Assembly (NCBI GenBank): GCA_019239375.1
Contig: JAFAZZ010000334.1
Location: 1 to 32,616, forward strand
Length of the DNA stretch: 32,616 nucleotides
Direction: 5' to 3'
From: Solirubrobacterales bacterium
Lineage (GTDB): Bacteria; Actinomycetota; Thermoleophilia; Solirubrobacterales; Solirubrobacteraceae
Below are positions 1 through 8,075 of this stretch, piece after piece. The stretch's first letter is position 1; every line of letters starts with the position of its first letter. The translations under genes were made by a program, and so were the position numbers. The notes under the pieces were generated by a model, which had not been told where the DNA came from, searched no databases, and saw only the letters and a program-made list of their open reading frames with translations.

Positions 1-388
1 GGAGGACGCGAACTGGTCGATGCTGTAGTGGGCGCGCTGGTTGATCCCCAGTGAGTTCGGCGAGGTGTTGAGCACGGATAAGCGGGTGACCTGCTCGATC
101 GAGGCGATCCCGGCGGCGGCGTTGATCGCGATCCGCTTGCAGGACGCCCTCGATCCCTATTGATCCCATCGCGATGAACACCGTGCGAACCCCGTCAAAT
201 GCCTCGGTAAGGTCGCACGGGTCGTCCAGGCGCGTGGCCCGGATGTGCAGCCCAGGTGGGTCGCCGAAGGCGCGCCGGGCCTTGCCGGGGTCGCGCACGA
301 GCGCGGCGACCGCCTCGCCGCGCGCGAGGACGCCGCGGACGATCTCGCTCCCGACGCGGCCGGTGGCGCCGATCACCGCGGTGGTCAT
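1..388 (-). pseudogene. NmrA/SDR-like NAD(P)-binding protein, frameshifted, truncated by window edge
   Basis: Minus-strand translation from ATG at 388 gives MTTAVIGATGRVGSEIVRGVLARGEAVAALVRDPGKARRAFGDPPG...FIAMGSIGIEGVLQ (GATGRVG Rossmann motif). The family-like continuation KRIAINAAAGIASIEQVTRLSVLNTSPNSLGINQRAHYSIDQF is in another frame from about 142 down to 1. AAAGGAG RBS upstream. Confidence 0.75.
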
Positions 389-493
389 CGCGTCTCCTTT
401 CGGTAAAGCTCGATCGGCTCCGCCGCCAACCGCACCTGCTCCACCACGCTGCGCCCTGACGTCCATGCGGCCGGCACAGGGCGCCGGCGCCGC

Positions 494-1021
494 TCATCGT
501 GCTTCCGTCGACTCGCCCAGCAATTTTGCCGCGTCGTGGCTGAGGAAGCACTGCGCATGGGGAGTGCCGGTGAAGTGCTCGCCCATGAGCTGCGACCAGA
601 GCCGCACCGAGCGCAACGGGCGGTGGTTGACTACGATCCGGGGCGCTTGGCCAGCTTCGTTGAAGCGGCCGACCACCACACTTCCTATCGGTTCACCCCG
701 CACAACCGACGTGTAATCCTCGACGAACCCGTGGTCTCCGTATGGGCCGACGAAGTTGAACTCCTGATACTCGTACAGAGTCCGCGCAAAGCCGAGGATG
801 GCCCGGATCGTCTCGGGTCCCTCAGCGATCCCGGTCAGCACCGACCCTTCCATGGTCACATCCTCCGCGAGGTTGTCCAGCCATTCTGGCCGGTAGTCCC
901 GGCGGTGCCTGCTCGCGTCGCCGCTGCCCAGATACGTGTGGTGCAGCGGTCTTCCTCGGTCTTCACGCGAGCGCGCACCTGCCGATCTCTGGCTACTCGA
1001 CCTATCCGAACGTGAACACAT
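494..1021 (-). CDS. SnoaL-like / NTF2-like protein (start uncertain)
   Basis: ORF segment ...GSGDASRHRRDYRPEWLDNLAEDVTMEGSVLTGIAEGPETIRAILGFARTLYEYQEFNFVGPYGDHGFVEDYTSVVRGEPIGSVVVGRF... resembles the SnoaL/NTF2 fold. The start could lie further downstream (about 946). Confidence 0.6.
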   Translation of the reverse strand: MCSRSDRSSSQRSAGARSREDRGRPLHHTYLGSGDASRHRRDYRPEWLDNLAEDVTMEGSVLTGIAEGPETIRAILGFARTLYEYQEFNFVGPYGDHGFVEDYTSVVRGEPIGSVVVGRFNEAGQAPRIVVNHRPLRSVRLWSQLMGEHFTGTPHAQCFLSHDAAKLLGESTEAR

Positions 1022-1955
1022 AGGCCTCGGCACCTGGGGCGAGGAAGGTGATCTCGAGCGTCCGGTCGCGCACCTCCCCGGACTGCCGGATGAGCTGGTA
1101 GAGACGCCCATCCCGGAGCAGCCCGGTGCCGTGCTCGTCTACGTCGATGCCGTGTGATGCCCGCGGGGCCCCGGCGTCGAGGTTGACGCGGAAGGGGAGC
1201 GGATCAGGCCCTCTGGAGGACAGCACGATATGCGCGTCGCGCGCGTGGAAGCGGTACCCGATGCTCCCGCCGGCCCGCTCGAGGGTGATCTTCTCGCGCC
1301 CGACTGTCCACTCGCCGGTGAGCGCCCATTCATTGAGGCCGAGGCGCTCGGGCGGCCGATAGCTGCGTCGCTTCTCGAACTCAGCGCCGCCCGGAGATGC
1401 GAACTGCTCGCCACGCTCGTAGCCGACATACGTCTCGGGCGAACCGAGCTGGTTCCAGTCGGCCTCGGCTTCGACACCCGTGCCTTGTACGGAGATCGTC
1501 TCGCGCTCCACGCCGAGCAGCCGCTGGATGACCCGCTCCGATCGCTCGTAGCGTCCTTCGCCGAAGTGGTGCTCGCGGACGATTCCGTCCCTGTCGACGA
1601 AGTAGAGCGCTGGCCAGTAGTGGTTGTCGAACGCCTCCCAAATCGCATAGTCGTTGTCGACTGCCACCGGGTACTCGATCGCGCGCTCATCGATCGCCCG
1701 CCGGACACCATCGACCTCATGCTCGAACTGGAACTCCGGCGTGTGCACGCCAACCACGATCAGCCCGTCGTGACGGTAGGCCCGCGACCAGGCACGGACG
1801 TACGGCTCGGTCCGCAGCCAGTTGATGCAGGTAAGAGTCCAGAAGTCGACGAGCACCACTTTGCCTTGCAGCTCGGCGGGACCAAGCGGCTCAGAGTTGA
1901 GCCAGGCGGTCGCCCCGTCGAGCGGGGGCATGTGTAGACGTTCGAAGATCGTCAT
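1002..1955 (-). CDS. Redoxin / DipZ-like thioredoxin-domain protein
   Basis: GKVVLVDFWTLTCINWLRTEPYVRAWSRAYRHDGLIVVGVHTPEFQFEHE is typical of the DipZ C-terminal thioredoxin-like domain; C-terminal beta-rich domain. Confidence 0.85.
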   Translation of the reverse strand: MTIFERLHMPPLDGATAWLNSEPLGPAELQGKVVLVDFWTLTCINWLRTEPYVRAWSRAYRHDGLIVVGVHTPEFQFEHEVDGVRRAIDERAIEYPVAVDNDYAIWEAFDNHYWPALYFVDRDGIVREHHFGEGRYERSERVIQRLLGVERETISVQGTGVEAEADWNQLGSPETYVGYERGEQFASPGGAEFEKRRSYRPPERLGLNEWALTGEWTVGREKITLERAGGSIGYRFHARDAHIVLSSRGPDPLPFRVNLDAGAPRASHGIDVDEHGTGLLRDGRLYQLIRQSGEVRDRTLEITFLAPGAEAYVFTFG

Positions 1956-2013
1956 CTACCGAACCGGACGTGTATGCGTCGCGGAGCTCAAGCACCGATG
2001 GCCCTCATGACTT

Positions 2014-2961
2014 TTACCGACCATGACCCTGTCGTTCCAGCTCGCGGATGGCACCGGCGAACGCCTCCGGAGCCTCCTGGGGGAGGTTGTGTCCGATGCC
2101 GCCCTCGATCGTGCGGTGCGAGTACGGTCCCGAGAACCTCGCGGCATAGTCGCTTGGCTCCGGGTGGGGCGCGCCATTGGCATCGCCTTCGAGGGTGATG
2201 GTGGGCACGCGGATCATGGGTGCTTCGGCGAGTCGCTTCTCCAGGTCGATGTGCTCGGGCTCGCCTTCGGCCAGCCCGAGCCTCCAGCGATAGTTGTGGA
2301 TCACGACCGCAACGTGATCGGGATTGTCGAACGACGCGGCGCTGCGTTCGAACGTCGCGTCATCGAAGTTCCAATGGGGTGACGCGGTTCGCCAGATGAG
2401 CTTGGCGAACTCGCGTCGATACCGGTCGTAGCCGGCTCGCCCCCGCTCGGTGGCGAAGTAGTACTGGTACCACCACTGAAGCTCAGCCTGTGGCGGCAAT
2501 GGGACCTTCCCGGCTTGTTGGCTGCCGATCAGGTAGCCGCTTACCGACACGAGGCCAGTGACGCGCTCCGGCCAGAGCGCGGCGACGATGTCGGCGCTCC
2601 TCGCTCCCCAGTCGAAGCCAGCGACGATGGCCCTCTCGATCCCGAGAGCATCCATCAAGGCGAGGGTGTCGAGCGCGAGCGCAGCCTGCTCCCCGTTCCG
2701 GACCGTCGCCTCAGACAAGAACCGCGTGGTGCCATGCCCTCGGAGGTATGGAACGATCACCCGGTAGCCGGCAACAGCGAGCCGAGGTGTCACCTCTGCA
2801 TAGCTGTGAATGTCGTAGGGCCAGCCATGCAGCAGGACGACGGCGGGGCCATCAGTTGGACCAGCGTCGACATATCCTACGTCGAGCACACCCGCCTCGA
2901 TCTGCACGACCCGGCCGAACGAGCCCGTCCGCGACGCGTGGGTCACATTTGTCGCTGCCAT
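2014..2961 (-). CDS. alpha/beta hydrolase, Asp-nucleophile (epoxide hydrolase / haloalkane dehalogenase-like)
   Basis: VVLLHGWPYDIHSY oxyanion region, nucleophile elbow VAGFDWGARSA, C-terminal GGIGHNLPQEAP His. Confidence 0.9.
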   Translation of the reverse strand: MAATNVTHASRTGSFGRVVQIEAGVLDVGYVDAGPTDGPAVVLLHGWPYDIHSYAEVTPRLAVAGYRVIVPYLRGHGTTRFLSEATVRNGEQAALALDTLALMDALGIERAIVAGFDWGARSADIVAALWPERVTGLVSVSGYLIGSQQAGKVPLPPQAELQWWYQYYFATERGRAGYDRYRREFAKLIWRTASPHWNFDDATFERSAASFDNPDHVAVVIHNYRWRLGLAEGEPEHIDLEKRLAEAPMIRVPTITLEGDANGAPHPEPSDYAARFSGPYSHRTIEGGIGHNLPQEAPEAFAGAIRELERQGHGR

Positions 2962-3005
2962 GGTCTCCCTCTAGATTTACGGGTCCCGCCGGGTGGAAGG
3001 TTTGG

Positions 3006-3740
3006 CTAGCCGACCGCGGCCGCTCTCCTGACCGCGGCGAGTGCCTCCAGGATCACGTCGGCCACGGCCCCAGGGCGCGAGATCATGACCACGTGGGAGC
3101 CCTCGACCTCGGTGATCGTGGCGCCTGCTCGTTCCGCCTGCGCGCGGATGACGTCGGTTCCCGCCGCCTTGTCGCCAGTGGCGAGAACGGTCCAGGAAGG
3201 CAGGCGCTTCCAAGCGGGCGGGCCTGTGGGCTCAGAGAACGCTGCCTCGGCCACAGGACGCTGGGTCGCGGCCATCAACGCCGCTTGCTCGGCCGGCAAA
3301 TCGGCAGCGAAGGCGTCGTGGATCTTGGTGGGATCGATTGCCAACTCGACCGCCGTGCCGTCTGCAGTCGGGTATTTGAGAGGGGACAGCGCGCTATTGA
3401 GCACGCTGTCCTTCGAGCCCGCCTCCACCTCGCCCAACTTCTCGCCTTCTTCGGGGGCAAACGCGGCCACGAATACGAGGCCGACGACATTCTTCGCTCC
3501 GCTCGCCGCATTCGTGATCACCGCCCCGCCGTAGGAATGGCCCACGGCGAGAACCGGGCCCGGCGTCTGCTCGAAGAAACTGGCTGTGTAGGCGGAGTCG
3601 TACGCGATCCCGCGCAGCGGATTCGCCGGCGCCGTGACCTTCACGCCCTCGGCCTGTAGCCGCTCGATGACGCCGTTCCAGCTCGAGGCGTCGGCAAACG
3701 CGCCGTGCACGAGCACGACGGTCGGGGTTTCGTCAGACAT
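3006..3740 (-). CDS. alpha/beta hydrolase, Ser-nucleophile esterase-like
   Basis: MSDETPTVVLVHGAFADASSWNGVIERL...VGHSYGGAVITNAA; ATG at 3738-3740 with AAAGGA upstream. Confidence 0.9.
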   Translation of the reverse strand: MSDETPTVVLVHGAFADASSWNGVIERLQAEGVKVTAPANPLRGIAYDSAYTASFFEQTPGPVLAVGHSYGGAVITNAASGAKNVVGLVFVAAFAPEEGEKLGEVEAGSKDSVLNSALSPLKYPTADGTAVELAIDPTKIHDAFAADLPAEQAALMAATQRPVAEAAFSEPTGPPAWKRLPSWTVLATGDKAAGTDVIRAQAERAGATITEVEGSHVVMISRPGAVADVILEALAAVRRAAAVG

Positions 3741-3756
3741 GTCTGGTCCTTTCGTG

Positions 3757-4989
3757 CTAACGCAACGCTCGGAAGCTCGCCCGCATTTCTTCGGAGAAGA
3801 GCCGGGGCTGCTCCCAGGCGGCGAAGTGGCCGCCTCGGTCGAGCTGGTTGTAGTGGATGAGGTTGTGGGGGTACGCGCGCTCGGCCCAGCTGCGCGGAGC
3901 TTGGTAGAGCTCGTCGGGGAAGACACTGATGGCGAACGGGATGGTGATGTCCTTGGCGTCGAAGAAGTCCGCCTTGTTTTCCCAGTACAGGCGAGCCGCG
4001 GAGATCCCGGTGTTGGTCAGCCAATAGAGGGTGATGTTGTCGAGCAGGTCGTCACGTGTTAGGTCGCTATCGAGGCTCCCATCGAGCACCCCTGCCACGA
4101 GACCGGGCTGGCCTGTGCCGTCGCCGTGGTCGAGCATGAACGCGGCGAGATCGATGGGTGAGTCCGCCAACCCATACAGCGTTTGCGGCCGCGTCGCCAT
4201 GATCAGCGCGTACGCCACGTGTTTCGCATAGAAGTCGCTCAGCTGCTCGTACGCACGCATCTCCTCGTCGGACAAGTTAGGCGGCGGTGGCTCACCCTGC
4301 TCGAACCCGCTGACAAGATCCGGTGGGGCGGTCCCAGGCATATTGGAGTGAATGCCGATCAGCTCGGGAACTGCCTGCACGCCCATCGCCTGGGTGACCG
4401 CGGCGCCCCAGTCGCCACCCTGCGCGACGAAGCGGGTATATCCCAGCCGCTTCATCAGCTCCACCCAGGCACGGGCGATACGCGTAGGGTCCCACCCTGT
4501 GCTGGTGGGTTTGGCAGAGAACCCGTGGCCCGGCAGTGAGGGGATGACCAGATGGAAGGCGTCCGCTGCGCTCGCGTCGTGCGCTGTTGGATTGGTTAGC
4601 GGGTCGATGATCTTCAGCTGCTCGATGATGGATCCGGGCCACCCGTGCGTGACGATCAACGGCAGCGCGTCCTCATGCTGGGAGCGGACGTGGATGAAAT
4701 GGATGTCCAGCCCATCGATCTCGGTGGTGAAGTTCGGGAGCGAGTTCAGCTTCGACTCGCACTGGGCCCAGTCGTAGTGGGTCGCCCAATACTCCGCGAG
4801 CTCCTGCATCATCGCGAGAGGTACACCCTGGGTGTCGTCGTTCACCGTCTCCGGTTCGGGCCACCTTGTTGCGCTTACACGCGTTCGCAAGTTGGAGAGC
4901 TCCGCCGCCGGGAAGGCGACTTGAAACGGACGGATCGCAGCGCTGCCTGCGGTTTCACCAGTAACTTGCTCATGGGTCACACTAGACAT
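3757..4989 (-). CDS. Epoxide hydrolase with N-terminal EHN domain
   Basis: [29 protein letters not shown] (EHN-like), [30 protein letters not shown] Asp nucleophile; AAAGGAG RBS. Confidence 0.92.
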   Translation of the reverse strand: MSSVTHEQVTGETAGSAAIRPFQVAFPAAELSNLRTRVSATRWPEPETVNDDTQGVPLAMMQELAEYWATHYDWAQCESKLNSLPNFTTEIDGLDIHFIHVRSQHEDALPLIVTHGWPGSIIEQLKIIDPLTNPTAHDASAADAFHLVIPSLPGHGFSAKPTSTGWDPTRIARAWVELMKRLGYTRFVAQGGDWGAAVTQAMGVQAVPELIGIHSNMPGTAPPDLVSGFEQGEPPPPNLSDEEMRAYEQLSDFYAKHVAYALIMATRPQTLYGLADSPIDLAAFMLDHGDGTGQPGLVAGVLDGSLDSDLTRDDLLDNITLYWLTNTGISAARLYWENKADFFDAKDITIPFAISVFPDELYQAPRSWAERAYPHNLIHYNQLDRGGHFAAWEQPRLFSEEMRASFRALR

Positions 4990-5055
4990 GGGGTTCTCCT
5001 TTGTAGCTACGGAGCTGGCTTGTACGCGCTGGTGCTCGCTTGGATCATGTGTCGG

Positions 5056-5919
5056 TCAACGACCCGTCAAGTCGCCCAGCATCGGCGCCAGCGCCAGTTC
5101 GGCCTCTCGCGTCTCCAGGCCTTGCTTCATCGCTGCTGCGATCCGCGTCTGAGCATCGGGGGCACGTACTCCCTCGCCGAAGAGGTCGGAGTCGCGACGA
5201 AAATCCTCGATGGGCGCGAGGTCGATCGCGTTCACCCGTTCTTTGACGATGGCGTGGCCCGCAGCTGGAAAGCCCGCGATTCGGCGCGCCAGGGAGCTGA
5301 CGAAGCCCCCGAGCTCATTGGCCGGGAGGGCGCGGTTGATCCAGCCGTACCGCTCGGCCAGCTCGGCGCCGTAATCCTCGGCGCTGAGCAACACTTCCAG
5401 CGCTCGGCCGCGGCCCATGAGGCGGGTCAGGTGCTGCGTCGCGCCGCCGCCTGGGAGCAGACCGAATGCCGGCTCGAATTGGGCGAAGATCGCCGACTCG
5501 CGCGCCGCGAAGCGCATGTCGCAGGCGAGAGTGAACTCGCTGCCCGCGCCGCGGACCCGTCCTTCGATCTGGGCGATGGTGACGAGCGGGCTGGCGCTCA
5601 GGTAACGAAACAGCAGCGCGATTGATGCTTCGCCGGTGAGCTTGGCCGCCTCTGCTCGGTACTCGGCGACGCGGGTCAAGTCGACATGGGAGATGAAATA
5701 GTCCGGATCGGCGCTCCTGAACACGAGGACGCGGACGGTGTCGTCTCCCTCGGCGTGCTCGATCAGTTCGACTAGGTCGCGGACCAGTTCGGGGCCCAGC
5801 AGGTTCATGGGAGGAGCCGAGATGTCCGCGAACACCACGCCGCCTTCCCGGCGCACGGTGAGCGCCTCAAATGTCGCAGGAAACGCTTCGGCAGTTAGTG
5901 GCGCGTCTTGTCCTTGCAT
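5056..5919 (-). CDS. Enoyl-CoA hydratase/isomerase family protein
   Basis: IAQIEGRVRGAGSEFTLACDMRFAARESAIFAQFEPAFGLLPGGGATQHLTRLMGRGRALEVLLS crotonase signature. Confidence 0.92.
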   Translation of the reverse strand: MQGQDAPLTAEAFPATFEALTVRREGGVVFADISAPPMNLLGPELVRDLVELIEHAEGDDTVRVLVFRSADPDYFISHVDLTRVAEYRAEAAKLTGEASIALLFRYLSASPLVTIAQIEGRVRGAGSEFTLACDMRFAARESAIFAQFEPAFGLLPGGGATQHLTRLMGRGRALEVLLSAEDYGAELAERYGWINRALPANELGGFVSSLARRIAGFPAAGHAIVKERVNAIDLAPIEDFRRDSDLFGEGVRAPDAQTRIAAAMKQGLETREAELALAPMLGDLTGR

Positions 5920-5929
5920 TGCTTCCTCG

Positions 5930-6082
5930 TCATTGCGTGGATCGCGCCAGGAATGCGTTGACTTCCACGGCGACCTTTGTCGGGTACTGGAGGAGGAACC
6001 CGTGGGACGCGTCGATGCCGACCGCTTCGACGATCCGCGTTTCGGCGCTGTTGCGGGCCGCTGGCACGCCGACGGCGCTCAT
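5930..6082 (-). pseudogene. C-terminal remnant of an alpha/beta hydrolase (50-aa ORF)
   Basis: MSAVGVPAARNSAETRIVEAVGIDASHGFLLQYPTKVAVEVNAFLARSTQ*: DASHGFLLQYP...VNAFL is the His-containing C-terminus of alpha/beta hydrolases. ATG overlaps the stop of the upstream gene (ATGA). Confidence 0.7.
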
Positions 6083-6936
6083 CGCACATCCCGTCCGGCA
6101 ATCGCCTGCAGGATGATCGAGGCGTACTCTTCCGGCGCCTCCTCCCAGATGAAGTGACCGCCATCGATGATCACCGCGCGGCTGTTCGGCAGTCGCGCAT
6201 CAAGAAACTCAGCGTTGGCGAGCGGCACAACGCGGTCATTACGCCCGTTGATGATCGTGACGGGCGTCGTGATCTGCGGCAGCAGCTCCGCGAGCTCGGG
6301 CAGCTCCTGCGGATAGCGGCGGACATAGGCCATCGACTCGGCGAATCGGTCGCCGTCGTAGCAGTCTTGGTAGTCCGCGCGGATGTCGTCGGGTATTCCG
6401 CCGGCGATCGTGTCGACCGCCGCACTGACGATTGCGCGCGCGTCCATCCTTCGGTACTTGTCGAGGTCGGGATCGAGGACCCAGGATCGCAGCGGTTCTC
6501 CCAGCTCGATCGGGACCGCGGCTCCGCCGGTGCCGACGATCACGCTCGCGACCCGCTCCGGATCTGTTGCCGCCGCGAACAGAGCAGCCGAGGTTCCGAC
6601 GTCCGGCGCGACGATGTGAGTCTTGCCGAGATCGGCGTCGGCGATGAGCTCGGCCAGGAATCCGCCCATGGCCCGCGGAGACATGAGGTCGTCTCGGCGC
6701 TCGGATGCGCCGAAGCCCGGTAGGTCGATCGCGAACAGGCGCGCGTGCTGGGCGAGCGTGTTCCAGATCGCTGCAAACGCGTACAGGCTCTCCGGCCACG
6801 GACTCGTGAGCAGGATCACTGGCTCGTGCGACCCGACAGTCTCGGCGTAACGGATGCGGACTCCTCCGACAGTTCGGAAGCGGACTTCCGGCAGGGTTGT
6901 CGACAGCGTGGCGGTCAGCCTCCTCGGTTGGGGCAT
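6079..6936 (-). CDS. alpha/beta hydrolase, Asp-nucleophile-like
   Basis: VRIRYAETVGSHEPVILLTSPWPESLYAFAAIWNTL...THIVAPDVGTSAALFAAA...IDGGHFIWEEAPEEYA. Confidence 0.88.
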   Translation of the reverse strand: MPQPRRLTATLSTTLPEVRFRTVGGVRIRYAETVGSHEPVILLTSPWPESLYAFAAIWNTLAQHARLFAIDLPGFGASERRDDLMSPRAMGGFLAELIADADLGKTHIVAPDVGTSAALFAAATDPERVASVIVGTGGAAVPIELGEPLRSWVLDPDLDKYRRMDARAIVSAAVDTIAGGIPDDIRADYQDCYDGDRFAESMAYVRRYPQELPELAELLPQITTPVTIINGRNDRVVPLANAEFLDARLPNSRAVIIDGGHFIWEEAPEEYASIILQAIAGRDVR

Positions 6937-6971
6937 CGTTCGCGCCCAGGCATGGCCGGGTCAACCCCTGG

Positions 6972-7886
6972 TCAGCTCACCGTCCGCGCGGGCGCGAAGA
7001 AGTCGATGAGTAGCTGGTTGACGCGATCAGGCTCGTCGTGGTGGACCCAGTGCGACGCGTCGGACAGGCGCTCGACCCGGTCGAGGTTGGGCACGTCGTC
7101 GCGGTGAGGCTCGGCAAGGTCGCGGCCGAGGTAGGAATCGCGTTCCCCCCAGATGACCAGCGTCGGCGCTGAAAGCGGGCGAAGCTTTGCTGCGGCTTCC
7201 TTCTGGGACTGTCTCACCGAGGCGCGGTAGTAGTTGATCATTCCGGCCGCTGCGCCTGGCTGCGACCACGCTTCGGTGTAGCGGTCCATCTCCTCCTGCG
7301 TGTACGCGGGGTTCGCGTCCTGCAGGAAGTGCCGGAAGAAATGCCAGTCTCTGGCGTGCACCACGTCCTCGGGCAATCCCGGTGTCGCGAAGAAGAAGAA
7401 GTACCAGGACTTCCGGAGCTGGCTCGGGTGGTGCAGTCCCTCTGAGAGGCGCCGGGGATGGGCAGCGTTCAAGATGGCGAGTCGGTCGACGACCTCCGGA
7501 TGATTCATCGCGGTCGTCCACGCGATGGTGCCGCCCCAGTCGTGACCGACCAACCGCGCGGAGTCGGCACCGAGTGCTCTAATCAGACCGCGAATGTCTT
7601 CTGCGAGCAGGTCGACACCGTAGGCCCCGAAGCCCTCCGGCTTCGATGACAGGTTGTAGCCACGCGTGTCGAGGGCGACCACCCGGAAACCGGCCGCCGC
7701 GAGCGGCGCGATCTGCAGCCGCCAGCCGTACCAGAACTCCGGGAACCCGTGAAGCAGAACGATCATCGGCCCTTCCCCGGCCTCGACGTAATGCAGCGTC
7801 ACGTCACCGACCTCGGCGTACCCCTCCCGCAGCTCGGTCCCCTCGTCGAGCCTCAGTGCCGTTGCGCCTTGCTTTGTCGTGCTCAT
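6972..7886 (-). CDS. alpha/beta hydrolase, epoxide hydrolase / dehalogenase-like
   Basis: MSTTKQGATALRLDEG...VLLHGFPEFWYGWRLQIAPLAAAGFRVVALDTRGYNLSSKPEG...VGHDWGGTIAWTTA...SDASHWVHHDEPDRV; ATG at 7884-7886. Confidence 0.92.
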   Translation of the reverse strand: MSTTKQGATALRLDEGTELREGYAEVGDVTLHYVEAGEGPMIVLLHGFPEFWYGWRLQIAPLAAAGFRVVALDTRGYNLSSKPEGFGAYGVDLLAEDIRGLIRALGADSARLVGHDWGGTIAWTTAMNHPEVVDRLAILNAAHPRRLSEGLHHPSQLRKSWYFFFFATPGLPEDVVHARDWHFFRHFLQDANPAYTQEEMDRYTEAWSQPGAAAGMINYYRASVRQSQKEAAAKLRPLSAPTLVIWGERDSYLGRDLAEPHRDDVPNLDRVERLSDASHWVHHDEPDRVNQLLIDFFAPARTVS

Positions 7887-7944
7887 GGGTACCTCGCGAT
7901 GTCGAAGGGGCGGCTGCACGTGACGGTGGCATCCCGCGTCTCTC

Positions 7945-7978
7945 ATCGCCCCCGTGTGGACCCCAGTCGGCACACGGG
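7945..7978 (-). promoter_or_regulatory. Leader element copy A (shared dyad element)
   Basis: Minus strand CCCGTGTGCCGACTGGGGTCCACACGGGGGCGAT; perfect 8-bp inverted repeat CCCGTGTG/CACACGGG; near-match at 16016-16049 at the same distance from a start codon. Confidence 0.5.
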
Positions 7979-8075
7979 TGCCGTGGCGCGGAACCGGCCT
8001 CGGGCACGGCCTCGCAGCGGCACGAGCGAGACTCCTGAGCAGGCTCTCGTCCAACCGAGCTTCGTTCAGCGCAGC

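Noticed and set aside
4645-5625. Long plus-strand ORF (326 aa) and many other long antisense ORFs over the left half
   Set aside because: They mirror well-supported minus-strand genes; the translations are R/G/H-rich with no domain, as expected for high-GC antisense frames.
5056-5919. Possible loss of catalytic Glu in the enoyl-CoA hydratase (PGGGATQHL instead of PGAGGTQRL)
   Set aside because: Both Glu positions appear retained (FAQFE and ALEVLL); ordinary family variation.
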